Assembly: GCA_037367355.1 (NCBI GenBank)
Contig: CM074701.1
Coordinates: 1,364,001 to 1,428,000 of the forward strand
DNA: 64,000 bases
Direction: 5' to 3'
Source: Neoscytalidium dimidiatum
Lineage: Eukaryota > Ascomycota > Dothideomycetes > Botryosphaeriales > Botryosphaeriaceae
The position numbers were made by a program, and so were the translations under genes. Under the pieces are notes generated by a model. That model had not been told where the DNA came from. It made no database searches and saw only the letters and a list, made by a program, of their open reading frames with translations. This document shows, piece by piece, positions 1 to 12,230 of this stretch; the first letter of the stretch is position 1, and each line of letters starts with the position of its first letter.

Positions 1-3000
1 CATTATCAGAGGGCTGGACTACGGGTTAGGCTTTGATGATAGGCTGGACAGCAGCCAGTTCGTCGGTAAGTAACCGGATAGACTGCACAGGTGGTGTGAG
101 TAGGGGTGGGTGCACGGACATCGACAGCAGCTGGACCTAGGCTCATAGGCGGTACACCATCATTCACACCGTCTCTAATCACAACCGCGACGCGAGCTGG
201 TGCAGGCGATGGATTGATAACCGTTGCTGTGAAGTAGGCGAGAGGAGAACATGATTGTATGGTACCAGTGCATCAACCAATCCTACTTGCATGAGAGTTT
301 TATGTAGTATTGAAGCCGCACACTGAACATAGAGTGACAGTATACTTAGCAGAAGATCTTGAAGTGGCGGTGAATGAAAAACGGTGGACACCGTTTGGAA
401 GTGTTGTTTTGATGAGAAAGTTCAAGTCATGGCTACGCTTCCACACCCTACAATGGTCATCATACCACAACTGTGATGTGGATAATTTTTGCTTGGCTGG
501 TGTCGATCCTTCAGAATGATCTGCTTGACGGACTGTACGTAGTTGTGGCTTCCGCGTTTCCTTTAGGCACCACGACATTGATAAATTTCTTAGGGCGCGG
601 TCTGTCGTCCTTGTAATAGGGGCCCTTCTTAAACCTTCTTGCGGCATGATACAAGTATACCTCAAAACCAACCTCGCACCTTTTTCAAACGCCGCCGACC
701 TGCTCGCTCAAGTATAAGCAACAAACAACGTCAAATCCGTGCTCTCTGAGCTAGAATCTTCGAGAAATCAGTTGCAGGAACCCAAGATATACATCTGCCG
801 GCTTTCCATAATCTACTCGAAGTAGGCTATGGCACGCACGTAAAGGTTGAGCTTACGGTAATATTTTGCCAATCCTCCCCCATCGCTAGTCATTTCGACG
901 TAATGGACGCTCATCTTAGTCAAGCTCATGGTTCTCCTGGAAGATTCCACACTTCGCTAAGCCTGGAAGCCATTCTTTCAAGGGCATAACAGCCTTGAAT
1001 TTACTATAGCATTTAAGATGCGCCAAACTGGGGGATGTTGCACCGGCTTTGTGACACGATGCCGTTGATTGCGGAACCGGAACTGATCTTAAACGCTGCC
1101 TATTTAACTGAGCTCTACCGCTGTAGCTCTACACCTGAGTATACCTTCCGCTGTAAGACTTTGCTTATGACACCGTGCTCTAAGAAAATCACATTCTGCT
1201 CAAATTTTTTAGTGCAGAACGGGTAACAACAATGCTGCTCGAGTCTTATTTTCCTACTTGTTGCGCTTAGGTGCATTGCCAGCAGGCTAGGCCTCCATAG
1301 CGAAATGTAGTTACTGGCGTCAGCCTTGTGGGAACTGGCTATGTTCAAGTCAGAGGAACACAGAAGAAGCGAAGATGTGTAGCTAGACGGCATGCCTCTC
1401 TAAGATGCCGTCCACTATTCCACGATCAAGCGACAGAAAATACAGCGACGCCGGCCCCGCTCCTTCCAGAATATTCCCTCCGCTAGGACTTGTTCCTCGG
1501 CTAGGCAGTACCAGATAAAAGTGCAATATTTGGTTCCGTTCTAGGAAAAGCGCCTGCAGATCATGACATGTCACGTTCACGCATGTCACGAGCCCCTCTG
1601 CTTTCCTCGACCCCTCACCTATATAAGGACTCTTCTTGCTCGATCAAATCCTCTTCTTTTTTCTCTCTTCTTCAGCAATTATGAGCCGTTTGGCTCGGCC
1701 TAGCGGCGTCCCAAGTTCTAGTCACTTCTAATTTTTGGAAACTACCCTGAGGACTCTGATCCCCAGATTACTTTTCGTCATCTAATCGGTCTGGCACTGG
1801 TACTTGAGGAAGAGTAGTATCCACTACATCTGTCTTTTCAGCCGTACATCACGTCCTACGTTCTATTTTTTACCACGGCACGACCACCGTACGGCCTTTC
1901 TACACAACCTTACGGCATGTACTTGAAGTTTTTCTCTTGTTTGTTCCCTTCAGACTACATACAGTTGGGAACAGACACCTCTGTCCGCTAACTTGTGCTC
2001 GAGTAGTTTGCTGTACACGTGTACGAGAAAACTGCGCGTGACTCTTCTATTTCGCGCTAAATTGCGCCCTCACCGGCTGTCACGTTTTCTCTACCTGCGC
2101 ATGCTGCTCTTAATCTTCTTACATGTTCGCATATTTAAACGATACTTCTTTCCAGATGTTTCATTACACTTTCTACTAGACTTGTGCGTCAAATACCGAA
2201 AGAGGGAGAGTACGGCGGCCTACGGACTACAAGCGCTAGTCATGTACCACCCATTGCGGTCCATCCCCAGGAGAAGTTTCCAAAATCAAGAGGGATGAGA
2301 CACACGTTGGACAGGCTGCAGCATACAACCATATAGCGAAAAGGCCTCGAATCCACGCCAAGCAAAAGCAGCTGTGATATCGTCCAAGGTCCAAGGAAGA
2401 AGAACTACAACTTGCCAAACTACTTTTCAAAGCAATCGATTCGCTATCGTCCTGTCGCGTTTTGCAGAGCATGCCCTAGAGTAATGCATACAACGAGGAG
2501 CCCTACCGATTATTTCTCCGAATTGATCCAGAATTATGAAGACAAACTGCCCATCGCACAAGTGCTGCCACCAGATTAAGGTCGCATCTCGATTCCCACA
2601 CTACCGACCGCTTGACGGAACAGCTCAGGTCACACAGCAATTTGTGTACCCCTTGCACCACACTTGCAGCTACCAAGCATGTCTGATGCGCAGCGCTGCC
2701 GGCCTATTACGAGGCAATCGACTCTAAACCGTCTTACAAAGACCATAGGAGCATTACCGCTACCCATACGGATGCAGAGAACTTGCTCAAGCTCATGAAG
2801 ATAGAGCGCCAGCTAGAATGCGATCCACAAGTGACTTACAATATAGCAAAGCTAGGAAACAGCGTACTTCAAAACAAGGGCACAGTAACGACATTTACAC
2901 ATACTCCAGTTGCAGCGATGATGGCACATGGACAAATAAAAATTTGCGAGTGAGCTCCTTGAGTGAGCAAAGAGCGATGGCAAGCAAGTGATGTTCAGAG

Positions 3001-3463
3001 CGATCCAAAGGAGCAATTCGCAGAGCGTTAGTGTCGACCCGATCTCACCGCGGCTTGTCATGTCATTTCTGGTCCTCTCACCCATAGTCCAAGAAAGCTG
3101 CAGAAGGAGAATGGTAAATGTTGCCACAAGAGGTCTTGGTATATGAATAGCTATTTATGTCTGTGAACAAGATCCAGGCTACAGTCACATTCTAGCATCT
3201 TTGTAAAGTCTACAGTGAAGGTGCTTCATGCCGCCTTGCTGCAATCCGCTGTGATATCATTCATCAGTGAGACCGCTGGCCAGCAATCAGAGCACGTTCA
3301 CCTTCCATGTGGATCTAAAACTTCACTATACTGTACCTCAACGCCCTCCTTCACTGTCTTCGTCCAACACAAAGTAAGATCCAGCGTGCGCCGACATCAA
3401 CGCATCCGAGACCACGAAGCTTTTACATTCCCTCCCTTCCAAAATCAACCTCCGCATCGAACC
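1..3463. other. Gene-poor left end, no supported gene
   Basis: No reading frame here has recognisable domains, convincing length or a consistent intron structure. Base composition is ordinary, with CpA and TpG present, so this is not part of the RIP-mutated island to the right. Short open stretches occur on both strands. Two look like possible remnants of decayed genes: a TATA-like element at 1620-1628 followed by a pyrimidine-rich tract and an ATG at 1681 opening only 16 codons, and an 88-codon open stretch without a start at 2687-2953. I recognise no protein family in either. No tRNA was noticed by eye. Confidence 0.6.
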
Positions 3464-4114
3464 ATGGCCTCCCTATCCCAGCTCATGTGCCGACCTTCTC
3501 TGCATGTCGAAAGCTCACCCACCGGATCAGCTACTGCAGCCGCCGGCAGCTCCATCTACCTCTCTGACATACCCGTCCCCACAAGTCCAGGCTACGAATT
3601 CTCTGACGATGGCGACAGTCAGCGAGAGATCAACAACGACCCCGAGGGCTCTGACGTAGAGATGGTTGACGAGGAGCACTATATCCAATACATGTGGATC
3701 TATGAAGACTCTGAAGAGGACGGTGACGGCGACGATGTGGCAGATGACGACGGGGACGTGAGAGGCGAGACTAAGCAGGACGATGCTATGGATATGGAAG
3801 ATGAGAGTATGGAGGACGAGGATGACGAAGAGTATATGGATGAGGACGTCGACGACATCAACCTCTTCATCCACTCTGCCCGCGCTCCTCGTACACACGC
3901 CTGGGCCCTATCCCTCCCAGCTCCTGTTGAGATGGACATGGAGGCTACCGGCCTTGACTCTCTTTCGGTGGCCTCAGAGACGTTCGCCGTCGAGTGGCCT
4001 GCTGGATTATGGGTTGAGGCGGGCGGTAGATCGGAGCGTACTAGGGCTTGGGCCGATTCGTTGCCAGCTCGATTTTGCTGGGGCCAGCGCTGGGAGTCGT
4101 TCATGGAACTATAA
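3464..4114 (+). CDS. Acidic low-complexity hypothetical protein
   Basis: This is a single-exon frame of 216 residues from the ATG at 3464. The frame is open further upstream to 3215, but the ATG at 3464 has an A three bases before it (ACC ATG G context) and follows a pyrimidine-rich leader, so I prefer it. Residues 82-133 are very rich in Asp and Glu, with EED, DDD and MEDED runs, and there are no membrane segments. Two copies of an 11-residue motif are visible at residues 143-153 (RTHAWALSLPA) and 192-202 (RTRAWADSLPA). No known domain is recognised. The gene is convergent with the large HEAT-repeat gene, whose stop lies about 190 bases away. Acidic stretches of this kind occur in nucleolar and chromatin proteins, but assigning a function would be a guess. 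A chance open frame is less likely because of the length and the internal motif repeat. Confidence 0.6.
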   Translation: MASLSQLMCRPSLHVESSPTGSATAAAGSSIYLSDIPVPTSPGYEFSDDGDSQREINNDPEGSDVEMVDEEHYIQYMWIYEDSEEDGDGDDVADDDGDVRGETKQDDAMDMEDESMEDEDDEEYMDEDVDDINLFIHSARAPRTHAWALSLPAPVEMDMEATGLDSLSVASETFAVEWPAGLWVEAGGRSERTRAWADSLPARFCWGQRWESFMEL

Positions 4115-4300
4115 GAGTTTGAGAACCGGACTTTTAGAAATTTGCAGCATGAGCGGTCTCTGGGTGAGCAGGGAGTGTCGTCCATCTGCCGCGTCGGGGT
4201 CGCAAGGAAAGTCAAGGAAGCTACTAAGAACCATACTACATTTATCATTACAACATCCATTCGATCGCCGCTCATTACCATATCATCTCTCGCCCCGCAG

Positions 4301-7300
4301 CTAAGCCCCAAAATCCATCTTCAGGGCAATACTCGGCTCTCCTTGGCTATCCTGCCTGACCGGCACCTTCCTAGCCGGCTGGCCTCCTCTCCTTACCACG
4401 CCTTCCATAAAGGCCTTCTGTTCTGGGTTCAGGCTACCAACCACAACCCTAAAACTCTCCTGGCCCGCGCCTGCAAGCTCTATCAACCTTGCTGCAGTCT
4501 CCTTGTAACAGCCCTCTCCTTCCTTGGCAGCTCGCGCGAGCAAAGTTGGCAAGACAAGCGCCATAGCGATCGGTATTTGATTGGGTTGCAGCGTACCAAC
4601 GAAGTTGGTGAGTGCAAGTGAGATGACAGCGCGAGACTCCTCGAGGCCTTCAAGGTCGTCGGGTGGGGGCGTGGCAAGGAAAGAAACACATGTCGGGAGC
4701 AGCTGCTTCGCAAGAGCGTTCGCCGTGTTGGCGGCTGCGTCTCCAGTCTTCTTGGGCAAGACAAGCAGCGAGCGGAAGCAGTTAGAAGCGACCTTGCTGG
4801 TGACGCGGTTCTGCAGACAGTCGGCGAGGAGGTCTGTGAAGCGCTTGAGCAGTGGGTCGTCCGGGTCAAAAATGCCCGCAGCGCTGGTGAGCAGGATGGT
4901 TGCAGCTAGGAGCGTGTTCTTCTCGCATTGCGGCGCGGCTTCGAATTCACGCTTCTGCGCGTGCGCGATGATGAGCAGGAAGCGCTCCAGCGTACTGCGC
5001 AACTGAGACTGAGTCTCTGGCAACGAAGTGCTAGCGAGGGTAGTCACGAAACGGCGGAAGATAGGAAGCACCTGTGGGACGACAAGAGTCTGAGTGGACG
5101 GCGTGCTGAGGATCTGAATGGAGATCTGCAGCAAACAAGCATGAAGATCCGTGCGAATAATAGATGGGAAGACATCCGCAGCATCAACCAGTGCGGAAAG
5201 GGCGAGCGTAATCAGCGCAACAGACTCGTCAGTCAAAGCGTGCCGTGCTGCAATGTGTCAGGACATGTCCAATCACTCGCCGGAGAGCGAAGCACGAACC
5301 TTGTGTGTTGTTGTCGCCCAAGCCAGGCACTAGGCCTGCCAACACCAGAACCATGATGCGTGTGAGTTCAAAAAGCTGCTCGATATCGTCGGAGAGAGTC
5401 TCTTCCCCATTCGGCGCGCTGCAAGGGTCAGTCAGCAATCTCCCGAAGAATACCACAGCTCCTCACTAACCTCGGCCCTCGTTGCGCGCTAGGGTGCGCA
5501 AGACAAAGATTCCTCGCAATTTCCACAATCACCTCCTGCACGTCCAGACCTTCCGTCAAGACCAATCTATCCAGCATGTCCATGGTTTCCGAGAAGACCA
5601 CTTCTTGATAGATGGCGTGGCCGCTCACGCTCGGCTTGAGGATATTTTTGAGCGCTCTTAAGATTTCTAGGGTATGCTCCTTGTTCGACTGCGAGTCCCC
5701 GGAAGATGGCCTGCCCGTCGTGACCAGCGCTTCGAACGCGAGACCAAACAACACGAAGAAGAAGGCGACAGGCTCGTCGCGGTAGTTGATATCGGCGGCC
5801 GGCTTCTTTCCCCTCGGGCCGTCGCCAGCTTCGTCTTCTTCCTCGAGTTCCTTACCGTCTAGTGCATCAAAGACGAATTCTGCATCTTCGTCGATGAGCG
5901 AAGCGATGGCATCAACCAAGTTGAGCCAGGAGTCCTGGTAAAACTATACAAAGGGTGAGCCATGGCAATTTCAAAACTCGGGACATGCTTACCTTCAACA
6001 GCGTCTCCCGGTTCAACGCTGCGTAGATTGTGTCCAAGCTTCCGCTCAGGCTGCCTGCTGCCGCCGTTGTGGAGATATCAGGCTCGAATCTGAGCCGAGC
6101 AAATTCTCGTAGCGAGCTTAACCATAGTGGCGTCAGCTTGGCTATGTACGGCCGAAGCACATCGACCAGATATCGCTGTTCCTTGCTCGCGATCTGCAGC
6201 TCCGCCCACGCACTGAATACAGCCATCTTGACCATAACCTGTGCGTTCGAACTCAGCCCCTTGAGGTCGCCGATGCTCGCCGTTTCTGTGTCAGCCGAAA
6301 AGTTCTCAAGCGCCTGGACGAGCAACTTGAGGATACGACCCATGCGCTCGACGTCGGTGACGATGCCAGTCGAAATGAACGTGGCGCATACGTTCACGGC
6401 CTCTGCGGCCAGCTCTGGACTGGAGTCGGCTGCAAAGGCAGGAGTCAGCGCAGAACCAATCTGCGCCTGGTATTGCTCGAGGAGAGTAGCCTCTGGAAAG
6501 TCAGGGTCAGGTGTCTTGCCGAAAGTTTTGAGGACTTGATCGACGATTCGCAGGCCACGGAGGCGCAGGCCAACGACACCAGCAGTAGATGCAGAGAAAG
6601 CGATCCGAACTACATCCGCAATGCGGGCCTGGAGGGCGGCCTGAGGCCGAGAATCTTCGCCTTTGATAGCGTAGTCGCGGCCTACGATGGATAGAAGTTC
6701 CGACAAGAGATCCATGGCAAATGTGCGAACCTGCCAGTTAAGCAGCTCCTGGGTTTCGTTAATGCCACCAGACTCATCGTTCTGTGTGCCCGAAGCGGCA
6801 GCAAACCCAGCAACTTCTTCATCCTGAAGTTCAGGCACACCGGTTGTATGTGCTGTCTTCGGCTTCGATAGAGCGCCATGTTCCTTGCTCTCCGGCTGCT
6901 TCATGATCTTAGTGAGAGCAGTGTTGCAGCGCTGCACCCATTCGAGCGTGTTAGACAGCGCCGTCTGCTGGAGCCAATTCCGGAGTATGCTGCGAATGAC
7001 CTCATGGTGAGGATTCTGATTGATGATAAGCCACAGTTGGTCCTCAAGACCGGGGTTAGCAGTCCGAATGATTTCCTCAGCGTTGCGACGCATGAGGTTG
7101 TGAAGGCCATCGATTGCCATGTCCCGGATTAGCGAAGAGGGAGAGTCAAGGTCTTTCTGCAGGCGTTTCACATAGGCCTCGAACTCCATATGACCGGGGG
7201 CGTAGAGCGAAATGTGTTCCTGGCACCGCAGACTCTCGACGAGGACCAGAAGCTCCGACTCATGCAGGAACTGCGAGATGAGCGTCATTATCAGATCGCG

Positions 7301-10300
7301 CGCCTTTGACATGTCTTGCAAATCCGGACCAAGAACGTTGATGATACTGTCGACACAACGCGCAATAACTGCTGGGGTGGGGAGATCGACTTCCATATTC
7401 GAGGACGCGAGGGAGGCGACCTCCTCGTTATGGAATTCCGCCATATACAGTTGAGCAAGCATGCCCAAGGAGCTCGAAACGTATCCTGAGAAGCTCAACC
7501 CTGCAGAGTCTGCCACGCGTGACAGACTGTCTAGAGCCCAGAAATGGACTGAGGGATGAGGGTCGCTTGCGAGGGACATCAGAATACTGAGGATGTTCTT
7601 GAGATGGAAACCAGCTGCCATGCCACCCAACTGGGAGTGAATGCAGCCCAAAGCAACAGCACAACCAGCACGGACGTTGGGTTCTCGGTTCGCAACGATC
7701 TGTTCGATAAGGAAATTGACTTCTGTCGTGGTGAAAGAGTTTCCCGAACTAGCGCAAAGACGGCCGAGCGCTTCGCAAGCGACGTTCCGCACGTATTGAT
7801 CCGTGTCGATGATGAGTGTCTGCTACTGTCAGCTTCCGGGCAGCTCTCTCGCGGTCTTATCACCTACGTGGAGCATCTCCTGCATGACCTTCTCGACTGG
7901 CTGGCTCTTCAGGTCACCTGGAGAAGAGAGCGTCTCCTTATTTGCGACCTTGAGCGCACCAAGGAGGGCGGTAGCTATATTGACAGTCATAGCTGCTTTT
8001 CGTGCAGGGTCCCTTTGAAGGCTGCTCGCTGACATGAATGACGTGATCTGCTCCAAGATACTCTCTTGGACCTTCGGTGTTTGCAAGGGCAGCAAGATTG
8101 CGAAAAGGTTGAGAGCCGCATTGACGACCTCAGTCGCAGGTGGATCTGGAAGCTCATCTGCATCTGTATCCTTGCCTATGTAAAGGGAGATCGAGTCGTG
8201 CTCCCGAGCATTGCACACCGGTGACAGGAGCTATGTGATCCAATCAGCTAGCATCGAGTAAGAGCAAGGCAAAATGAACTTACTGCAGCATCCGCAGCAT
8301 ACTCAGGCCCTGGCTTTGACGTCCAATGTTTTCTGCCGGAATCTCCAAGCTCTCCTGCCAACGGCTTCAGATCAAACCCTTGCACTAATCCTGTCACACC
8401 GAAGCCGTAGTTGTCACTAACGTCCCAGATACTCTCGAATGTGCTCGCCGAGCTGGCAATCGAGACGCTCAAGGAGCTAGGAGCATAATTGTCAGGGTCT
8501 GCGAAAGATGACACCGCAAAAGGCAGCAAGTTCGTTTGCAACAGCATCTCGCTGTTACCAGCAGGACTCAGATTGACGAGCTTGGTGTAGCACTGCAAAA
8601 CACGGCGGCGAACCATGAGGTCAAAGTCATGCAGCTGGAGCGCAGAAGAAAGACGCTGCGACATGTCGTCGGTAGTCTTCTTGGCTGGAAGGCTATTCAG
8701 AAACAGAGTTGTGTTTTGCAGCATAGCAGCCAGGCGTTTGGTGACGTCAGTAGTAAGAAGTCGGCTGTTGAATTCGAGGAAGGTCAAGACAGAGCCGAGA
8801 GCGCATTCGCGAACATGTGCGAGGAAGCTAAGGTCTAGCAAGTTGCGAGAAGTCATGCTGTCCTTGTTCAACGGCTTCGGCAGAGCATTCTTCCACAGCA
8901 GCAGTAACTGCGAAAGGTGAATCTTGACGAAGTTTGGCCCAAGAGTCATCAGTCCTCCTATCAAAATCCAGGCCACTTGAATCTGGGTGCTGGAGATCCT
9001 AATGTCTGAACTGCTGCTACTTTTTAAGAGCGTGGTAGCTTGCTGCAGCACCCTGGAGTTCACATCCACGGAGCCGTACAGAGGTTGGGCAGAGCTTGTG
9101 CTGAGAACCGCGGAGAGTCCATTCGCGAAGCCTACACATTTCCGAGGAGAGGGTCTGGGGCCGGATAGCTGACCGAGTTCACGGTTGACACTGTTCATGC
9201 AGATTGTGACGGCAGGGATCAGCTGTTGGGGGCACGCCAACACGAATGCACGAAGGCACGACGATGCATGCACCTGAACCGTGTAGCTCGGATGCTGGAG
9301 AACACCGAGCAACGCTTCTCTACACAACTCCGCAATGGAGTTTGTAGCAGAACCCAGATTCCTCATGAGCGAGGTCAGCGCTGTCAAAGCACCGGTCAGG
9401 GTCTGCTTGCTTGGCTCCGGGCGCTCCTTCAGAGCTGGGGGATAGTCCTTCAAGACTTCGTTGAGCAGAAATCTGGCAGCGTTGAGCTGAGCAGTCTCGC
9501 CCAGGATCTGACGCCCTACGACGTCCTCCAGGATGAGACGCACAAAGCGGCGAGAGACAAGCTGACGATAGCGGTTATTGACGATTGGCGGAGCGCTCAG
9601 CACGTCGTCGAACAAGCTCTTGGCAATATCACCGTACTTTGTCTCAACGACACTCTTAGGAAGACCCTTAACGACCTTCATGTAGCACACCGCTATGCCG
9701 GTCCTTGCGCGGTTGCTTGTGCCCGTCTTAGTGTAGTGCGACGACAATTGCTTCAGGAGCTCCGGCAAAGCAAAGGCCAGTTGGGTGATTGGCTTGGTTG
9801 GCGCCGGCGAACCGGGTCTCTCGGCGATCTCCTCGTCTGCATCTTGCACGATAGACTGCCTCTTGGACTTCTTAGGCTTCTTGATCCTGGGCACGGCATC
9901 CGTTATGGGAGTCTCCGAGTAGCTCTTAACCAATGAAGCCGCCAGAGCCGAGGCGGCGGCATGCCTTACACTGGGCGACGCGCTGTCGATGGCCTTCCAG
10001 ATGACGTTCTGCAGCTTGTCGAAGTCGTTGGAGTTGTCGAAATAGGGGGTTGAGCGCACCAGTTGCTCCAAGCACCAGCACGCGGCGGCCTGGACGGCCG
10101 AACTCTTGTCGCCTGACGCGGCCGTACGCGCCTGCTTCCACACATCGCGCGCAACCTGTTCGTCCAGCAGCTTCGATACGCCTTTGGCAATTTTGCCGAG
10201 TGCTCGGAAAACGGTGGCACGGAAGCCGGTGTGGTTCTGGGCAGTGGCCTTGAGCTGGCGCAGGAGCGTCAGTGTAGCGAGCCCAGATGGTCCAATGGCG

Positions 10301-10767
10301 CTATCGCCGGCGGCATCCATCACAGCGCCCAAGCAGTGGGCGGCAGCGTGCTTGGCCTTGAGCTCCTTGTCCCCCCTGCCCGAGCTGCTCAGAATGGAGA
10401 CCAGCTCGTTGATACTCTCAAACAGTAGCTTGCGATCGCCCTTGGCGAAGACGTCGGCGAGGGCGCGACCGACATTGCTGCGAATTACGCGCGTGGGAGC
10501 GGGCGAAGAGAGGTTGATGACCTTGAAGGCCTCCTTTTTGATGTATATCTGGTGAGCAGAGGCTCCGTCAGCGTCCAGGTTCGCCGAGTGACGGGCGAGA
10601 TCGGCGGTGAAGGTGAGCAGGTACAATTCCTGCTGTTCGGAGGGGAGCGAATGCAGCTTGGTGACGTCGAGGTCGGGATTGGTCTCGTGGGCGGCGGCGG
10701 CGGCGGTGGTGGTGGTGCTGCCGCTGCCGCTGGACGAGGGAGGGGGAGGCGCATCGGTAGAAGCCAT
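4301..10767 (-). CDS. LAA1: LAA1/HEATR5-family HEAT-repeat protein (AP-1 accessory)
   Basis: There are six exons on the minus strand: 10767-8284, 8230-7868, 7822-5993, 5943-5471, 5418-5300 and 5247-4301. All introns are GT-AG and 45-53 bases long. The joined frame is 6216 bases, giving 2071 residues, close to yeast Laa1 and human HEATR5B. The N-terminus is a Pro/Ser/Thr/Ala-rich tail of about 30 residues, then HEAT-type helical pairs run almost to the end (for example LADVFAKGDRKLLFESINEL near the N-terminus and YVRNVACEALGRLCASSGNS in exon 3). In yeast, Laa1 binds the AP-1 clathrin adaptor and supports its localisation in trans-Golgi/endosome traffic; that role is inferred here from family. 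The start is the first in-frame ATG, 297 bases from the divergent TACO1 ATG, so the two genes probably share a promoter region. No truncation or premature stop is seen. Confidence 0.92.
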
Positions 10768-11064
10768 GGCGGGCGGGCGGAGGAGTTCTGCGGAGAGGAG
10801 GTCTCAGGGTGTCGCTATCATCCGGGCGTCGTGGCCATGTCTCGAGCAGGGGTGTAGACGGCGGATGCAGGGACGGATGGACACTTGGCTCGGATGGTGT
10901 TGAAGTGCGGCATGCATTAGACCTCCGAGCCGTTGCCCGCTGCCCGCTGGGCGTTGCCGCCGACCGTGACGGCCAGTGCAGCCGCCTGCTACGGCGGACG
11001 ACGCGCCTCTCACAAGCCAAAACTTTCGCGGCCCTGCTTCTTCTCCGCAACTCAATCGCCGCAG
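10768..11064. promoter_or_regulatory. Shared divergent promoter region, LAA1 and TACO1-like gene
   Basis: These 297 bases separate two head-to-head start codons and must hold both promoters and 5' leaders. The sequence is GC-rich near the LAA1 side (a GGGCGGGCGG run next to its ATG) and C/T-rich just before the TACO1-like ATG, as is common in fungal leaders. I see no TATA box. Confidence 0.5.
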
Positions 11065-12015
11065 ATGTCCTTCCCCTTCGCTCCCCGCGCCCTTTCCCGC
11101 GCTTCCCATTCCTCCGCCTATGTCTGCGGCACATGTCGCCGCGGATTGTCCGTTTCCGCGCGTCTACAATCCGGCCACAGCAAATGGGCCACCATCAAGC
11201 ATGACAAGGCCAAGAACGACGCTGCGAAAAACAGGCAGCGCTCCGTCTTCTCCCATGAAATCATTCTGGCCACCAAGCGTACGCGATCCTACAGCATCTT
11301 CCTCCTATGCAACTCCAATTGACTCGCCGGCTGCTCAGTGGGCGGCCCCGACCCCAACCTGAACCCTCGCCTTGCCCTCGCCATCGAACGCGCTAAAAAG
11401 GCTTCGTTCCCGAAGCAAGGCATCGAGAATGCTATCAAGCGTGGCCAGGGCGTTTCCTCAACAGGCGCTGCCCTCGAGACCGTCACCGTCGAAGCCATCT
11501 TCCCACCGTCCGTCGCCATGGTCATCGAGATTGAGACGGAAAGCAAACTCCGCTCTCTTGCCGACACTCGCAATTGGGTCAAGAAGAATGGCGGCAACGT
11601 CACGCCCGTAGCATACTTGTTCGAGAAGAAGGGGATGGTAGTATTCAAGGCCAAGGAAGGGTGGGGCGTAGACGAGATGCTCGAGCCTGCGCTGGAGGCC
11701 GGCGCGTTGGATGTGGAGGATGCCGAGGAGGGCGCTACAATAGTCTACACCGACCCTGCTGAGACAAAGGCTGCCGCCGAGAAGATTGCCGGTGCGACGG
11801 GTCTGGAAATTGCCTCAATGGACATCGTCTGGGTGCCGAATGATGACACGAAAGTGCCGCTGGAGGAGGGGGACAACGTTGAGAAGATTTCGCGGTTTCT
11901 GGATCAGCTGAAGGAGGTATCGGGCGTGCAGGCAGTGTACTGGAACGCCACCCAGGGCAGCGTCGAAGAAGGCGCATGGGCGGAGCTGCTTGACAAGATT
12001 GATGATTTTGAGTAG
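11065..12015 (+). CDS. TACO1/YebC-family mitochondrial translational activator
   Basis: Two exons, 11065-11278 and 11339-12015, are joined by a 60-base GT-AG intron, giving 296 residues, the usual size of mitochondrial TACO1. The first 40 residues are basic and Ser/Arg-rich (MSFPFAPRALSRASHSSAYV), consistent with a mitochondrial presequence. The family signature follows at once: GHSKWATIKHDKAKND, then across the splice LGGPDPNLNPRLALAIERAK and FPKQGIENAIKRGQG. Bacterial YebC helps ribosomes through difficult proline-containing sequences, and mammalian TACO1 is needed for efficient synthesis of cytochrome c oxidase subunit I. A matrix translation role is inferred from this. It is convergent with the PET100 gene, another cytochrome c oxidase factor, with 215 bases between the stops. 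The ATG at 11065 is the start that gives the presequence. Confidence 0.93.
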
Positions 12016-12230
12016 ACTGGTGAGTGTGGCATTTTGTACAATATTGTAGACACGTGCAGATATCATGTACACCATGTAGAGCTCCGCAACGACTCCCCTT
12101 GACCATGCTTCCGAATTACTTTTCCCTACAACGCCTGCAATGCAATTTCCGTCCAGCGTTACCGTCCTCGCTTGGGATGCTCCGGTGCGAGCAAACGGTG
12201 AGAGAGACATGCTCAATCCAAGCGCAATTA

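Noticed and set aside
300..671. 123-codon minus-strand frame and overlapping plus-strand frames near the left end
   Set aside because: No domain, no conserved-looking composition and no splice structure; consistent with chance.
9226..9936. 236-codon plus-strand frame opposite LAA1
   Set aside because: Lies entirely within the long first exon of LAA1; arises from GC-rich codon positions of the real gene.
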